From assembly GCA_034670405.1 (NCBI GenBank), contig JAXDDX010000042.1:928001-992000 (forward strand): a DNA stretch of 64,000 nucleotides, given 5' to 3'. This DNA is from Hoplostethus atlanticus. Its lineage: Eukaryota; Chordata; Actinopteri; Trachichthyiformes; Trachichthyidae. The translations under genes were made by a program, and so were the position numbers. A model generated the notes under the pieces. The model was not told where the DNA came from. It saw only the letters and a list, made by a program, of their open reading frames with translations, and did no database searches. Shown here in pieces: positions 1 through 12,633 of this stretch (position 1 is the first letter of the stretch; the number at the start of each line of letters is the position of its first letter).

Positions 1-447
1 GCGGGGGAGGGCTCCCTCGCACCCGGCTTCCATAAACTGGGACTGCACGCGCGTAATAACACCGCACATCAACAGCTGCAGCCCAGACACAAGCGCTCGG
101 TTAACGTTCTGCTCCCGCTGCAAAACAACGAACTCCCCGGGCCCGAATACCCGTACGAGACGACCGGCTGGGACGAGACCAGCCCCTATGAGCCGTTTGA
201 AAACAAGCAGGCCCGTCGGCCGCGGAAAAAGACACGCAAAAATCAGCGGCACAAGATGCCCCTGCTGCAGTTCGACGAGCAGACCATTAAAAAGGCGCGA
301 AAGAAGCAGTGGAACGAGCCCAGGAATTGCGCGCGGAGGTACCTGAAAGTGGACTTTGCTGACATCGGCTGGAGCGAATGGATTATTTCACCCAAGTCCT
401 TTGACGCCTACTATTGCTCAGGGTCCTGCCAGTTCCCCATGCCGAAG
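1..447 (+). CDS. bmp3: bmp3 penultimate coding exon (5' truncated by window)
   Basis: The frame is open from base 1. The exon encodes the end of the prodomain, the basic processing sites and the first half of the ligand domain, ending CQFPMPK. A GTGAGG donor follows at 448, phase 0. Confidence 0.96.
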
Positions 448-1674
448 GTGAGGCTTCTCAATGTTACTGTAAATGCTGCATACCTGTAGTATAACTAGGT
501 CATACCCTTTGGTCCAACATTTCTGGAAATCTGTTTTCTCCTTTAATGTCAATAGTTTACAAGTTGAAGGCTTACTGGGACCAACAACCCTCCTTGTTAT
601 CTGAACATTAGCACCATCTTGTGGTCCACCTTGTCAGTGTCCTAGTCAGAACCACAATCTCTTTAGTCACCCAGTACAATAAGATAGAGGAATTGGTCTG
701 GTAACATACTGACACATGGTACCAGGACACCAGGACCTCAGATACAGTGGAGTCAGTGCATCTGCTCATTCAGCTCTCCTCTTTCAATGTTGACATTCTT
801 GAAGTTAAAATCAAACACATTTGATTTTTATGTATTATGTTAACATGCATAACATTAACAACATGGTTGGAAGTTATTATTATTATAGATGATGTTTAGG
901 AAGTTTAAGAAACTGTCAGAGATGTAAACCTCTAGTCTTAGCAGTGTGAGGGTCAACGTGTTACTGTGGCAGTAGAAATCCTCCTAATTATAATTATTTC
1001 CTGAACGTTTTACATCAGAACCAAATTAGTAGATTTTAGCACAAATGAAGTGCAGAACTAGTTGAACAAGCAGTAAAAAGGACTTAGCAGGAATACAGTG
1101 ACTACACCTGAATAGGCTTAGTAACAAACCCTGAAGAACAGATGAAGCCCGATGATAGAAACCTGCTGACCTAGAGATAATAAATAAATGCTTCGGTTAG
1201 AAAAGGACCGCAGTGGAAACAAGTCCAGGACTCTTTCATGCTCTCCTTGAAAACCTTTCATGCTATCCTTCTCATGCTAGCATGTTGTCACATGTTTCAG
1301 AGAAGGACAGAAATAAAGAACTGATGTTAAACAACATGGTAGCTTGTGGCCGATGACAAGATACCATCACAGGTATTTTAAACATGGCGGGAATGCTCCG
1401 GTTTCATCCACTTAATTCATTAGCTTGGAGTCGCCTGCCTTTGTAGTCTCATGTAATTAGTCCCAGAAGTAGGGCCCGGGGCCTGAGGCCACGCCCCCCG
1501 CCCCAACCCCCCCGGGTCTGCTGGGTAGTCAGGCCCTGTGATGTCGCTCCTTTGTCAGGCTGCTGCTTTAGAAGCTGCTAAATAGCAGCTATTAGGAGGA
1601 GCTCTACCTGGGTTATTGTGATTTGTGGGAAGAGCCCTGTCACTCACTGAGGTATGAAAGGCAGCTGAGCAGGT

Positions 1675-1718
<44 letters not shown>

Positions 1719-2379
1719 CGTTAACTGCTGGGCATGGAGCCACCTCACGCTCTCAAGCTTTGATCTCTTGGCCATGGCAGATGGAGGCATGTTGGATACG
1801 CTGGTCTATATTCTCCTCCTTCAAATACACTTTACCTGAAGGGACGATGGATGATCCAATGCAAACGGAGTCTTCTGAATTGAGAAAGTTGCTATGAAAG
1901 TTGTTATTGATTGATTGATTGAAGATTGTTGTTAGCACCCAAATGATTACCTTCTTAAAAAATGCCCTTTGGTCATGCTACATTTGAAGTTTCACTCCAA
2001 AGTGACATAGCCACCATTTGACAACATGCACACCTTCTGACATTAAACTGCATTATTGATGACATTATTGATAATTATGTCTTTGTGGTTTTCTGTGTTT
2101 TTGCCATACTGACTGATGGAATTCAGGCTGCGCTTGTGCAGTAAAATATTTCCACTAGTTGACTCTGGTTTCGTCCCTCTTCTTCAGGCCCTGAAGCCCT
2201 CCAACCACGCCACCATCCAGAGCATCGTGCGGGCGGTCGGGGTCGTCCCCGGCATCCCCGAGCCGTGCTGCGTCCCCGAGAAGATGTCTTCCCTCAGCAT
2301 CCTCTTCTTCGACGAGGACAAGAACGTGGTGCTCAAAGTCTACCCCAACATGACGGTGGACTCCTGCGCCTGCAGATAA
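1..2379 (+). CDS. bmp3: Bone morphogenetic protein 3 (partial, 3' end)
   Basis: BMP3 is a secreted TGF-beta superfamily ligand; in mammals it antagonises osteogenic BMP signalling and reduces bone density. The window opens inside a large coding exon (1-447) already in frame 1 and continues in a last exon (2188-2379). Visible in order: prodomain tail with a dibasic RHKR site, a Lys/Arg-rich linker, a second basic cluster KKARKK just before the mature domain, then the cystine-knot domain beginning QWNEPRNC. All seven knot cysteines are present: PRNC, YYCSGSC (two), EPCC (two), SCAC (two). The protein ends SCACR followed by TAA. The first in-frame ATG (256) is internal and not the start; the signal peptide and most of the prodomain lie upstream of the window. 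It is BMP3 rather than GDF10 because the mature domain matches the remembered BMP3 sequence almost residue for residue. It is transcribed towards prkg2. Confidence 0.96.
448..2187 (+). other. bmp3: bmp3 last intron
   Basis: This is a 1.74-kb GT...AG intron with no coding signal of its own. It holds a (CA)n microsatellite at 1676-1716 and otherwise unique AT-rich sequence. Confidence 0.9.
1676..1716. repeat. (CA)n microsatellite in bmp3 intron
   Basis: A 41-base uninterrupted CA run, read directly. Confidence 0.98.
2188..2379 (+). CDS. bmp3: bmp3 last coding exon
   Basis: A pyrimidine-rich acceptor ends in TCTTCAG at 2187. The exon reads [12 protein letters not shown] through the CCVPEK knot cysteines to SCACR and stops with TAA at 2377-2379. 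Phase 0 matches the donor at 447. Confidence 0.97.
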   Translation, partial: ALKPSNHATIQSIVRAVGVVPGIPEPCCVPEKMSSLSILFFDEDKNVVLKVYPNMTVDSCACR

Positions 2380-4890
2380 TGTTGAAGCTCACGTCGTACG
2401 GAAATGGAAGGAAAACGCTTAGGTTCACGTCACACACAACAAGCAGCCAAGACAAGCACACTCTCCCTCCTCCTGTTTCACCGCAGCCTTAACACTCACA
2501 CACATCCAGCACACACATCCAACACACATCCCTTTTGCACTGGAGGAGAGTACTGCCTGCTGTTCCGGGTGAAGAGGAAACTGTCCACTGATCCGTTCAC
2601 GGGAAGGAAGGGGTCGAGTGCGTCATCCTCACGGAAGCAGTCTGGGACAGAGTCACATCACCATCATCAACCATCACCAGCATCATCGTCGTCATCGTCG
2701 CTGCTCATTACCTATTGGCGGACAGCGGGGCAAACACATTCAAGAGGCTAGCCGGTCGTGAAATATGACTCCCGAGGACCCGAGGCCGATGGAGGCGCGA
2801 TCTTGTGAGAGAGACAAAAACTGAAAGAAAAAACTGGTCAAGCGTCAGGAAAGATGATCTCTCTTGAAGTCGAGAGCGTTTCCTCTGAACTGATGGCTTC
2901 GGGGCTCCTCGTCGTCTTTCCTCCTTCCCAGCTTCAAGTTGCCTTCGACCGTCACCACAGCGTCACCTCTGCTCGCACTTGCATGGTTTTTGTTACTATG
3001 TATGTATTTATGTGTGTACTATCACTGTGTTACTCAGTATACGACAAATTATTGCCTAATTATTGCCTTGGCTGCTATAGAGAGATATAATAGATCCCAA
3101 AGCCAGACTTGTGGTGTAGACAGTAGATAGCATTACGTATTCTTGTGTAGATCACGGCTCCATAACTGTACAGAACCTTGGAAGAGTAAGCTACGTGTCT
3201 TCAGTAACACGACGGTCAGCAGCGTACCGAAATATCGCCCTGTCATGAAAACGTTCTGTTTTGTTCGGTCCAGGAAACCCACTACACCGCCTCTACGCCG
3301 ATGACACCGTTTCAGATTTGCCTTTGAAAAATAACGCGATGAAGCATATCAAAAGGAGAAACTACTACGTTGAAGGTCACCTTGATATTATTACAGGTGT
3401 AAAACCACAAGAGTTCAAAGCCACTTGATGCATGAGATTAATACTAGCGGTGGCAACGAGCCGGATAGCAGGTGAAGTATTGTTCCAGTTAGATTAGATT
3501 TCCTTCTCTGTCTTATTTACAGTCGTGAAGCTTTACAGTCTAACAAACTGAACCAAGACCAGTTCTTAATCTGACCAAACGGCAAAAAGTCAACAAAACT
3601 ACTCAAGTACTCAAACTCAGTCATTCGTAAACAAGACATGCTATCTGAGCACTTCTAGTTAAACTGCTGGTCTGGAATCAGTTGTGCCTTACATATCATG
3701 ATGAATGAGGTGCTCAGGGGGATCTGAGGTCAGCTTTGATGACTACTGCCCCTCCGCCTTTAGAAAAGATGCCTTCCTCTGCTGATGCTGTTGTGGCCAG
3801 GAAGCCTTTACCATTACTGTATCCAGTGGACTCATAGCATGTTGGGTGGCGTGTTGTTGGTGTCAGGTCAACATGTAACAGACGTCTTCTGATTGGACGG
3901 CAGGCTCATCAAAAACAACGAACCCTCGCCGTGGGCGGTGTCTTACTGTCATGAAGTCCATCATACCAAATATTTATTCAGAGCAGGAATATGGAGGCTA
4001 ACCTTTTTCTACAGACTTGTACATTGTTTTTGTATATAGCGCACTATATATATTGATGATCTAATGGTGACGTGCCTTTTGAATGGGAGGATTCTGCTTT
4101 TGATAAAGTTTGACTTGAATCCATCGCCTGTTCGTAGGGGCTCGGTCGTGCAGAGAACTGACCTCAGTTCAGTACTCAGTACGTTTTCTGTCATGGTACA
4201 GTAGTCTCCAGTGAGTGAACGTAGAGCATCCTTTTGATAATTCTGATCGCTGATGGGATTTATTCCTAATTGTATTGCAAATAAAACATTTTGATATTTC
4301 AGAGACATTTATGTCGTGTCACTAGCTAACGGCAGATTGTTTTAGTTTATATATGACTATTTTGTACTGACACCTCTTCCAGTATGTGCTTCCTCATCTT
4401 GTGCCAATCCAGATTCGCCTCCTCTCCGGTCAGTGTTGTGCCAGTGCAGCCCATCCAGACACTCAGAGGTCCGACAGCTTGGCTTCACTGCGTCGGGCCT
4501 CAACTGTCAAACCCCACTAATATTTTTGGAGTGCACATATCAAAGTCACTCACCTGTAATATATATCACCAGTTTATAAGAGCTTCCTCCAGTACACTGT
4601 TCTTGTAAATGCTACGCTGTAGGTAAAGAGATGCTTGTACAATAAGCTGCATAAGAAAATATATTTGTATATGGAAATGACCTTTAACATGCATCTATTT
4701 ATTTTCTGTATGTTGCATATCTTGTGCGTTGTTGTGGAGGGGGGGGGGCACAGGGGGGCATGGTGATGGTCTTTATATCTGTGATGGACTTCAGTCACTA
4801 CCGGTGTGAAAGCATGGTGAACTGTAACGGCACCCCCTCCCCCCTTGGAGCGCCGGCCCTCCTTACGAAGCATTCAAAGAAATGAATAAA
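2380..4890 (+). other. bmp3: bmp3 3' untranslated region (extent approximate)
   Basis: Non-coding sequence follows the stop. Two AATAAA hexamers in the right orientation lie at 4280-4285 and 4885-4890, so the mRNA may end near 4.3 or 4.9 kb. The ORFs here are short and do not look like protein. The end point is inferred, not seen. Confidence 0.5.
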
Positions 4891-5978
4891 AGTATGTAAG
4901 ACTCAGATCCATCCAGGTCTTTCTTTACAAACACAAACCATCAAAATACTCATCGTTTATTTCCTTTCCTCTCCGCCTTGGCAGCATCCTGCCCAAAATA
5001 CAAGATCGACATTTTTGAAATGCAACAACAAAACGTGGAAGCGTACATAAATGTATAACTAGCGTTCTCCAAGTTCCAGTTACTGAGGTGTCCAAAATTA
5101 AATCTGTACATTTTATACAGGAACATGATGTCGGATTGTACTATGCAGAGGCAGTTGTACATGAATGTGTGCAGTAATCACACATTACATTTGTGCATGA
5201 AATTGAGGGACGTATACTTACAGATTTCTTGTGTTAAAACCCCAATCATTGATCCAACATGGGCACTGAGACATTGACAGCACTACTGGTATGTGTTCGC
5301 TTTAAATAAATACTATATTTTACATCATATTGGAGTGAAAGGGGCTTGGTATGATCTAGAATCTACAGATCTACTGATGACGTATTACTTGAAGAAAATC
5401 ACAGATTGCGGCTTTAAAACAAAAGAAGGAGCGGTCTAAGATCACCGCCTGATTCAATTAGGAAAAATCAAGTTTTTAAAGTGAAAACTCATAACCAGCT
5501 GAATCCTGAAACCACGAGGCGTGATCGTAAGGCCACAGCTTCCCAGGCATGTAAGGTGCTTCACACAGGAATTACTACATACACTCACACACATATAGAG
5601 ATACACACACGATATTTACAAAAATCACTAATCCAAATTTTAAAGTTTACTTGAAGGACCAAGAGCTGAGTTTGGTTTGTGTAAATACTATACTGTAGAC
5701 TGTATATGTATACACACACAGTATATAGTCGATTTACAGTAAACCTCAAGCTTAAGAACCCCCCAAAACACAGTATTTATCTGATCTCAGCGCAGCTAAA
5801 CTCCAGAAAGTGGTGGACTTGTCTTTCCAGCTCGGTGCTGAACTCCTCACATCATGGAGCCGAACGCCCCGGAGACGCTGACGACCACAGAGTTGACTCT
5901 GCTTCAAAAAGGTAAATATTTCCTCAGGTCTGGCGCCCTGCCTCGGGATGCTCACACTCTATAACTTAAGTGGAGAAG

Positions 5979-6110
5979 GTGTGTGTGTGAGTGTGTGTGT
6001 GTGTGTGTGAGGTTAACACTTGGCATAAGGAGCTCTGGTACTCCAAGCACAAATGATTCATAAGCTGTTTGTTGGGATAGTAGAGGGTGGTTGGAGGTCG
6101 GTCGTAAAGT

Positions 6111-6149
<39 letters not shown>
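5979..6149. repeat. Two (GT)n microsatellites
   Basis: GT runs at 5979-6009 (one interruption) and 6114-6149, separated by unique sequence, downstream of prkg2. Confidence 0.95.
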
Positions 6150-6150
<1 letters not shown>

Positions 6151-6400
6151 CCTAATTGCTTACCCTCTTCCAGTCTCCTCTCCACACATCTCCATTCCTC
6201 TCCTTCCATCCATAAACAAACTGTATATACAATCACAGATGTCACAAAACTCCCAGCAGCCACGACTAGCACCGCCATGGAGGTTCACTGAGGAATTGGC
6301 TCAAATAACGGTGAAATTTAACAACCAGGCTAGAAGCAGAGAGCTAGCTGACGAAGATGGTGAATAGTCTGAGACGGTAGATTTTAACACCAGTCTTTAC

Positions 6401-6713
6401 TCTACAAGGTGGAGCTAGAGAAGAGTCAGCTCAGTCAATCTAAACAGTTGGTTTTTGGCTTTGTTAGCTAGCTAACTAGCCAGCAGGCTAGTTTAGTTAC
6501 TGTTAACATGTGACTACTAGCCACTGCTGGTGCTAGCTTCTACTAGATACGTTAGCTAGCGTGCTAATCAGATGTGTTCACAACAAGACAGTGGTTAGCT
6601 GACCAGATACTATGGTTGGCTAGCTAACAAGCTACATGATCTAAACACTAAATCAATCAGATGTATCAGTGATGAAATGATCAGTTCAGTAGAAACAGAC
6701 AGAAGTTAACCAT
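6401..6713. repeat. TAGC-rich interspersed repeat, copy 1
   Basis: About 310 bp closely similar to 27225-27540 in the same orientation, sharing ACTAGCCAGCAGGCTAGTTT and TACATGATCTAAACACTAAA. Rich in GCTAGC and TAGCTAG palindromes. Confidence 0.85.
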
Positions 6714-6899
6714 GAAGCTTCAATTCTGTTGAGTTATATGTTTAGAAGTGTAACCAGCTGTTAAAGCTGTTGGTGGCCAAGCTGAGGACCTCCACAACCA
6801 CCAGAGGGCGCTTCCCCCACCTGAAAGCCTTCTAGAGATCTTAGGTTTTGCTGAGTGTGCACTGGAAGGAGAACAGGGAAAAGACAAGAGCAGAAACTC

Positions 6900-6995
6900 T
6901 CAGAAGTCCATATCCCAGCCAGACAGCTCATCAGGAGGAGTGTCCTCGTCTGGAGGGTAGCTGTCGAAGTAGCCGTGGTCTGTAGGTCCGGTAAG
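6900..6995 (-). CDS. prkg2: prkg2 last coding exon
   Basis: Reads [18 protein letters not shown] then the AGC-kinase C-tail ending ELSGWDMDF, with TGA at 6900-6902. Acceptor CCTTCATAG. Confidence 0.96.
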   Translation of the reverse strand, partial: LTGPTDHGYFDSYPPDEDTPPDELSGWDMDF

Positions 6996-9900
6996 CTATG
7001 AAGGAAAAAATACATGGATGTTTACATTTTTAACTCGCTTAACACCGAGAGGGCAAATAAGGGGTCATGCCTGTGAAGAACAGGGTGGCATCTCATCGCT
7101 ACAACTTGGACGGGATGTTGGGATGTGGCATCATAGATGGCAATCATAATGTCAATTGTTGTGGTAAGTTATTTTACGAGCAACTGAAAGAAAGATCTCA
7201 CGGAGCAAAGAAACCAACATCGGTCGATTTTTAAAATTCAACTATATATATAGATTGTTTTTTCATTGTCTCAGTTAAAATAGTTTTATTCAAGTCGAGC
7301 AGGACACCATGCCTGACTGGATTTTGGTGCCGCTTCCTATCACAAAGCGTGAACGAGGAAGGGTAAGACCACAATTATGACTAAATCTCTGTATTTGTCA
7401 TTAGATTTGCGTTGCCCTTCCACCCTCCCTCCTGGTTTCACCCTGATGGGTGAATTTCTGGACTTACTTCTCTCTTCAACGGAGACGGTAAAGTCCTGGC
7501 TTTCAGTCCCTCCCAGTTGAAGCCATTAAACCACCTGCAGACACATTATAGAATAGAGAATATAAAACTTCTACATTCTTCTACATCTTTTTCTATTTCT
7601 GTGTACATAGTGTATCACTATCATTTCTGAGTTTCACTCCGACAGTACCAAGGAATGGGCGAGTGTATGGATGAAAGGATGAAGTAGATTTTGCTTCCCT
7701 CATCAGTGCTAATTTCTAGGTTAATCCTTCCATTGAGATGAGCAAGAAGAATTAGCTGGTTCCTTCTTACCTGTGCTTCTTGATATCAGTTATTCCATTC
7801 TTCAGGTTGCCCAGGCGCTCTGAGGGATTTCGTCTGTGAAGTAAATCAGGGCAGGAAATCAACACTGAAGTCACAGACCAAATGCTGGTGAATTTTGTCT
7901 ATGGCTGGTAAATCTGTCTATTCTATCAGGTCATCAAACATCATCAACAACATTTACACGCCCAATTCTATACCAAAATTGGCAAATAGTACAGTAGTAA
8001 CAGTGGCTGGTGAATTTTGGGATTTACCAGCCACTGTATGGACAAAAATGTCCTGCCCTAAAGTAGAAATAAGCACATATTTCATCAAAGCTTCATCTAC
8101 CCTCATTTTGAATGATGGTTGGTCTGTGTACCTGTTGCATCTGTGTTATGTTTGTACCTGCACAGCTTGCGAATGAGGTCCTCAGGTCTCTTGGTAATCT
8201 TCTTGGGAAAGTCCATCTTCTCAATGCCTTTCAAGATGAATGTGTATGTCATCATCTGGTCACTCCCTGAGAACGGGGGACTATGGGATGGAAACAAATG
8301 GTACAGAGATTTCATTTCCTTCAGAAATATACCATAATGTTCATATTGGTCTCTCAGCTTAGTGTTGAGCAGACCTATCATGGATGGATGCTTCTGGAAA
8401 GGGTGAGTCAGTAGACAGTCACTCTGTTGTGAGGAAATACTTCAATATGCCGCCTTTGAAGTGTGGGTGCCTTTGTACAGCCCTTATCTCCTGACTGTTC
8501 CGGGTAGGTTCAAGACAACCTACCTCACTAAGCTGAGAGGTACATGCTAAAGAAACTGATCCATCATCATCATGCTTGCATTAGACTGAAAACATAAATG
8601 ACCACTTGGCATGCACTGTCCCTTCTGAAGTTTCACTCTTCAACTAACACTTGTCTGTATAGCATGCTCTCATGTTCCACACCTGCCAGTAAGGAGCTCA
8701 AACACCAGGATGCCCAGAGACCAGAAGTCCACGCTAAAGTTGTGGCCTTTGTTGAGGATGATCTCCGGGGCCACGTACTCTGGTGTCCCGCAGAAGGTCC
8801 AGGTCCTCTGGCCACACCTGATCTTCTTGGCAAAGCCAAAGTCAACCTGGGAAAGTGAAACAGTAGAGGAACCTTCTAGCACCTTTTCAACTCTGGAAGT
8901 AATTACATAGTAAACTCACAGGGGTATCCTAGAAAGGAGCGCCAGAAAACCCCTTCATCAAGGTTTCATAACCCCTGACTAGTCTTCCACAAACCTCTAA
9001 CATGGGACCTCTTCAAGGAACCCTTTAATCTTTTAGTAGAGAACCCTAAGGTGCTAATTGGCTTCCTTTGGCTCTCTGAAGAACCTCAGATGAACCGTCA
9101 CATTGCTCAGTAGAGATGGGCACTAGATGTCACACAGGATCAAACCTTTGACCTTCCAGATACAGGACAATCTGCCAGTGTGAGCCACAGTTCCTTTCAT
9201 GTTTTCGTGGCTGAGAATATGGTTTGTCAGTGGCAGCAGTCTCACCAGTTTGATGTAACCCTCTGCGTCCAGCATGAGGTTCTCAGGCTTCAGGTCTCTG
9301 TAGATGACCCCGTGGCGGTGGAGGTAGTCGAAGGCCTCTGTGACGCAACCAACACAGAATTTGGCCGTGGGCTCATCAAAACTCCCCCTGCAGACAAGAG
9401 TGAACCAAACTGGTAAGCAGGGGAAAAGAAAAGGAGGAGCTGATGAAACAACACACAACAAGTGGCACCTGAGGCCCAGGAACCCTGACTTTCATGTAAA
9501 TAAGTGTTTTGATATAACACAGTAGTGACTCAACTCATACTTCCTTGAAAGCAGGACGTGATTTGTAGCAGTTTGTTTGGAATAAAGAGAAGAATAAGTG
9601 GGTGGTTAGCATGAGCAGCGATAGCCACCGTGGCTGAACAGACGAAGGAAAGAGCGCCACCTACAGGAACTCAAACTCCATCAACAGAAAATCCAAGGAG
9701 AAAGACGTCACAGTACTGGACACACTGTTTGATTGACAGGTGATCTCTGGGAACTCACTCTTCCCGATATATTCTATGTAAGTAGGTAGAGGACTGTGGT
9801 TATATCAGCAAGTTGTATCAGACAAAATGAACAAGCATTAGTCTATTTAAGCTCACAGATGTCTTGGTGGAATGATTTTGGTGCTGCTGCAATTTCAAAT

Positions 9901-12387
9901 CATATAATGATCTTGAGAATTGTCTTGAGCATCTCTGCCCTACACAGGTAAAAGCCAGTAAATGCATTATGTCTTTAAAGGTTATTTTAAGGCCCAACCA
10001 AACGACGTGGAAGAAGATTTTTCAAAAAGGGTTCTGTTGATGGAGTGAGGGGGTTACTCTTTATCCTCCTACCCTCCTCCTGACCTGACTCGAATTAAAT
10101 CGCATTTCGTAACTGCCACTTGCAGAGCAGATCTGTCCTGACCTTTGACCCTTTGTCCCAGACAGCGGTTGGCCTCTCCTACCTGTCTCTGAGCAGACTC
10201 CAGATCTCCCCACCCAGACAGGCCTCCAGCAGCATGTAGACATACTTGTTGTCCCTGAATGTGCGGTACAGTCTAGAGGAAGAGAGAGATAGAGCGATCT
10301 GACATTTTGAGAGGGTTAAAGAAAAGCCACCCAATACCCAGGCCTGAATCAAGACACGAACGTGTTTCCTTTTCTGTGATATGTAAGGTTACTGTTGGTT
10401 CGGTTGGTCTATCTTGTTCTAGCTTGACTTGTGGATCTTTCAATTTAGTGACTATATAATCTGTATATCTTTGCTTGTTGACATTCATTACCTGTGTACT
10501 GAACTATGCAGAGTGGCCATGCTCCTCTATTGATTAAAAAATATTGAGTTGTTAAATAGAAGACTGCCAGATTCATGAAGGCGTTGTTTTTAAAGGTGTG
10601 CCTTGGTCCTGCTGTTTTTTGGATTTTGTCAAGCTGCAATCTAAAACTCTGGTACCCATTAATGATGAAGGTGCAGGGTGTCGGACTTTCTCTTAATATA
10701 TCAGTATGAAATTCTGTGAACCGTCTTTGTAACAAACAACAGCCCCAACAATCTGCCTTGTGCTTTCATTTGTTCTCAGGCTTGATTTCCCAGGAATCCT
10801 TTCTGTTAAAAGGTAGACCTTCAGTATCAACAGGAGCAGGGAGGGGACACAATGAAAGATGATGATAGCAATAGAACGCAGCTCATGGAGGCTATTGATC
10901 CAAGCATCAATACTTTTTATTACATTTCACTTGACTATGATATATTTAGAGAAAATAGCAGACCAGTTAACTCTCATGATGTTGACTATTGTGATAATTT
11001 AATGCTCCCAGTACTGAAATTCTCTGACCAGGGTCGGTTACAGAGCAGCACCATGGAGCTGGTGGGGATTCAGGCCACGTCCACACTAAGTTGTCAAATC
11101 TGAAAACACTGTTTTTGTGTCTAACCTTTTTGTCCATGCTAAACTACCAAAAGGCAAACTTTCTTCCATGGGCATGCGCAGCCCACTGTATCAGACTTGT
11201 ATCATGTGACAGTAAAACGTCTTTTTATTTTTATTTTTTTAAAGTCTTTGTTTTCCTCATCCGCACTACAACGCAATGTTGGCGTTATCTAATTTATCCA
11301 CTGGGGAGAGCGTTTTCGGAAAGCTCCGTTTTCAGGGGTTGAAAACACTGGTGTAGTGTGGATGGACGGCCAAAACAGAGAAATAACGTCTTAGTGTGGA
11401 CGTGGCCTCAGTGTCTTCCTGGAGGACACTTCAGCAGGGTGGATGCTGAATGATAACCCCTCGGCATCCCTGGCACCCCAAAGATGTTACTGGTAATAAC
11501 ACAAACAACCCTGGTTAAATGATCATCAGTAAATAGGAAGGAAAACGTAAACGTACGACAGATACATGACAGAGCATATAGAGGGTGAGGAGGGTGAGGA
11601 GGGTGAGGAGGACCGGAGGGAGCATTACAGGAAGTGAAGAATGGCTTTAATATCTCAGCCTCTTCCAGTGCTGGAATTGGATCATCGCAATCTAAAAAAA
11701 GGCAAGGATAGACAGTAAACTAATATTTCACAACAAATAACTGAATTCCGGTGGCACACATCTCTCTACCCGCTGCCACTCTGCCCGGTAGAAGGCGTAA
11801 TCTGTTTGCAGCCAAGACTGTGATCTCATCAAAACCTAATAAGCCCCGCACTGCTTTCCAGTCTAATGGAACAAAGCTTCGTCATGGAGGAGAAACCTTT
11901 TGAAACGAGGCAGGCAAACTGACTTGACAATGAACGGTGAGCGAGCCTCCGCGAGGATCTTCCTCTCCGAGTGTATATGTTCCTCCTGCCTGTTGTCCAC
12001 GATGTGCTTCTTCTTGATGACCTTCAAGGCGAAGGTTATGTCCTCGTCCTTCACCTTCACCTGCAGGGGAAAAGGATGCTGGGTATGTGTTGTTTATGTC
12101 TCCATATCACCAGGGCTGTGGCCTTAGCGTGGTCAAGACCAAAGAGGGTCGAGACCAAGAAAAGAGCGTGTTGAGCCTTTTTCAAGACCATGGTGTTTAA
12201 TTGGCAGGTTTTATGGGGACCCAGCAAGAACTTCATAGGCAGCACAGTTCAACAACAACACAAACAAGAACAATATTTTCACAATATGAAAGGAAAAATC
12301 TGAACGATATTTAGGTCCCGATTTCCCCAAATGATGCAGGTAGCAGCGATGGACGACTGCAGACGTCATCTCAACCTTCATTAGTGC

Positions 12388-12422
<35 letters not shown>

Positions 12423-12586
12423 TGTTCTCACCAGTTCTACTCTTCCGAAGCCGCCGACTCCCAGCGTGGCGATGACCTCCAGACTGTCGAACGGCATGGA
12501 GGGAGGGAACGTCGACACCTTCTCCTTTAGCTGGATGACATCTGGGGACAGAGGCTGGCTCTGGTGCCTGGACACCGACCTCCTGG

Positions 12587-12633
<47 letters not shown>

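Larger units (their letters stand above)
4956..6899 (-). other. prkg2: Probable prkg2 3' untranslated region (extent uncertain)
   Basis: The sequence lies downstream of the prkg2 stop on the minus strand. A minus-strand AATAAA (TTTATT at 4956-4961) is a candidate polyadenylation signal, and others lie at 4698 and 3973. The stretch also carries two GT arrays (5979-6009, 6114-6149) and a repeat copy (6401-6713). How much of it is transcribed cannot be told from sequence. Confidence 0.35.

Noticed and set aside
256-489. ORF starting MPLLQFDEQ as a separate small gene
   Set aside because: It is the interior of the bmp3 exon; the frame is open upstream from base 1 and the real start lies before the window.
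8001-8036. 11-bp inverted repeat CAGTGGCTGGT / ACCAGCCACTG with 14-base loop
   Set aside because: Probably part of a common decayed fish repeat whose pieces recur near 19740, 20900, 21740 and 23500; too short to call a functional hairpin.
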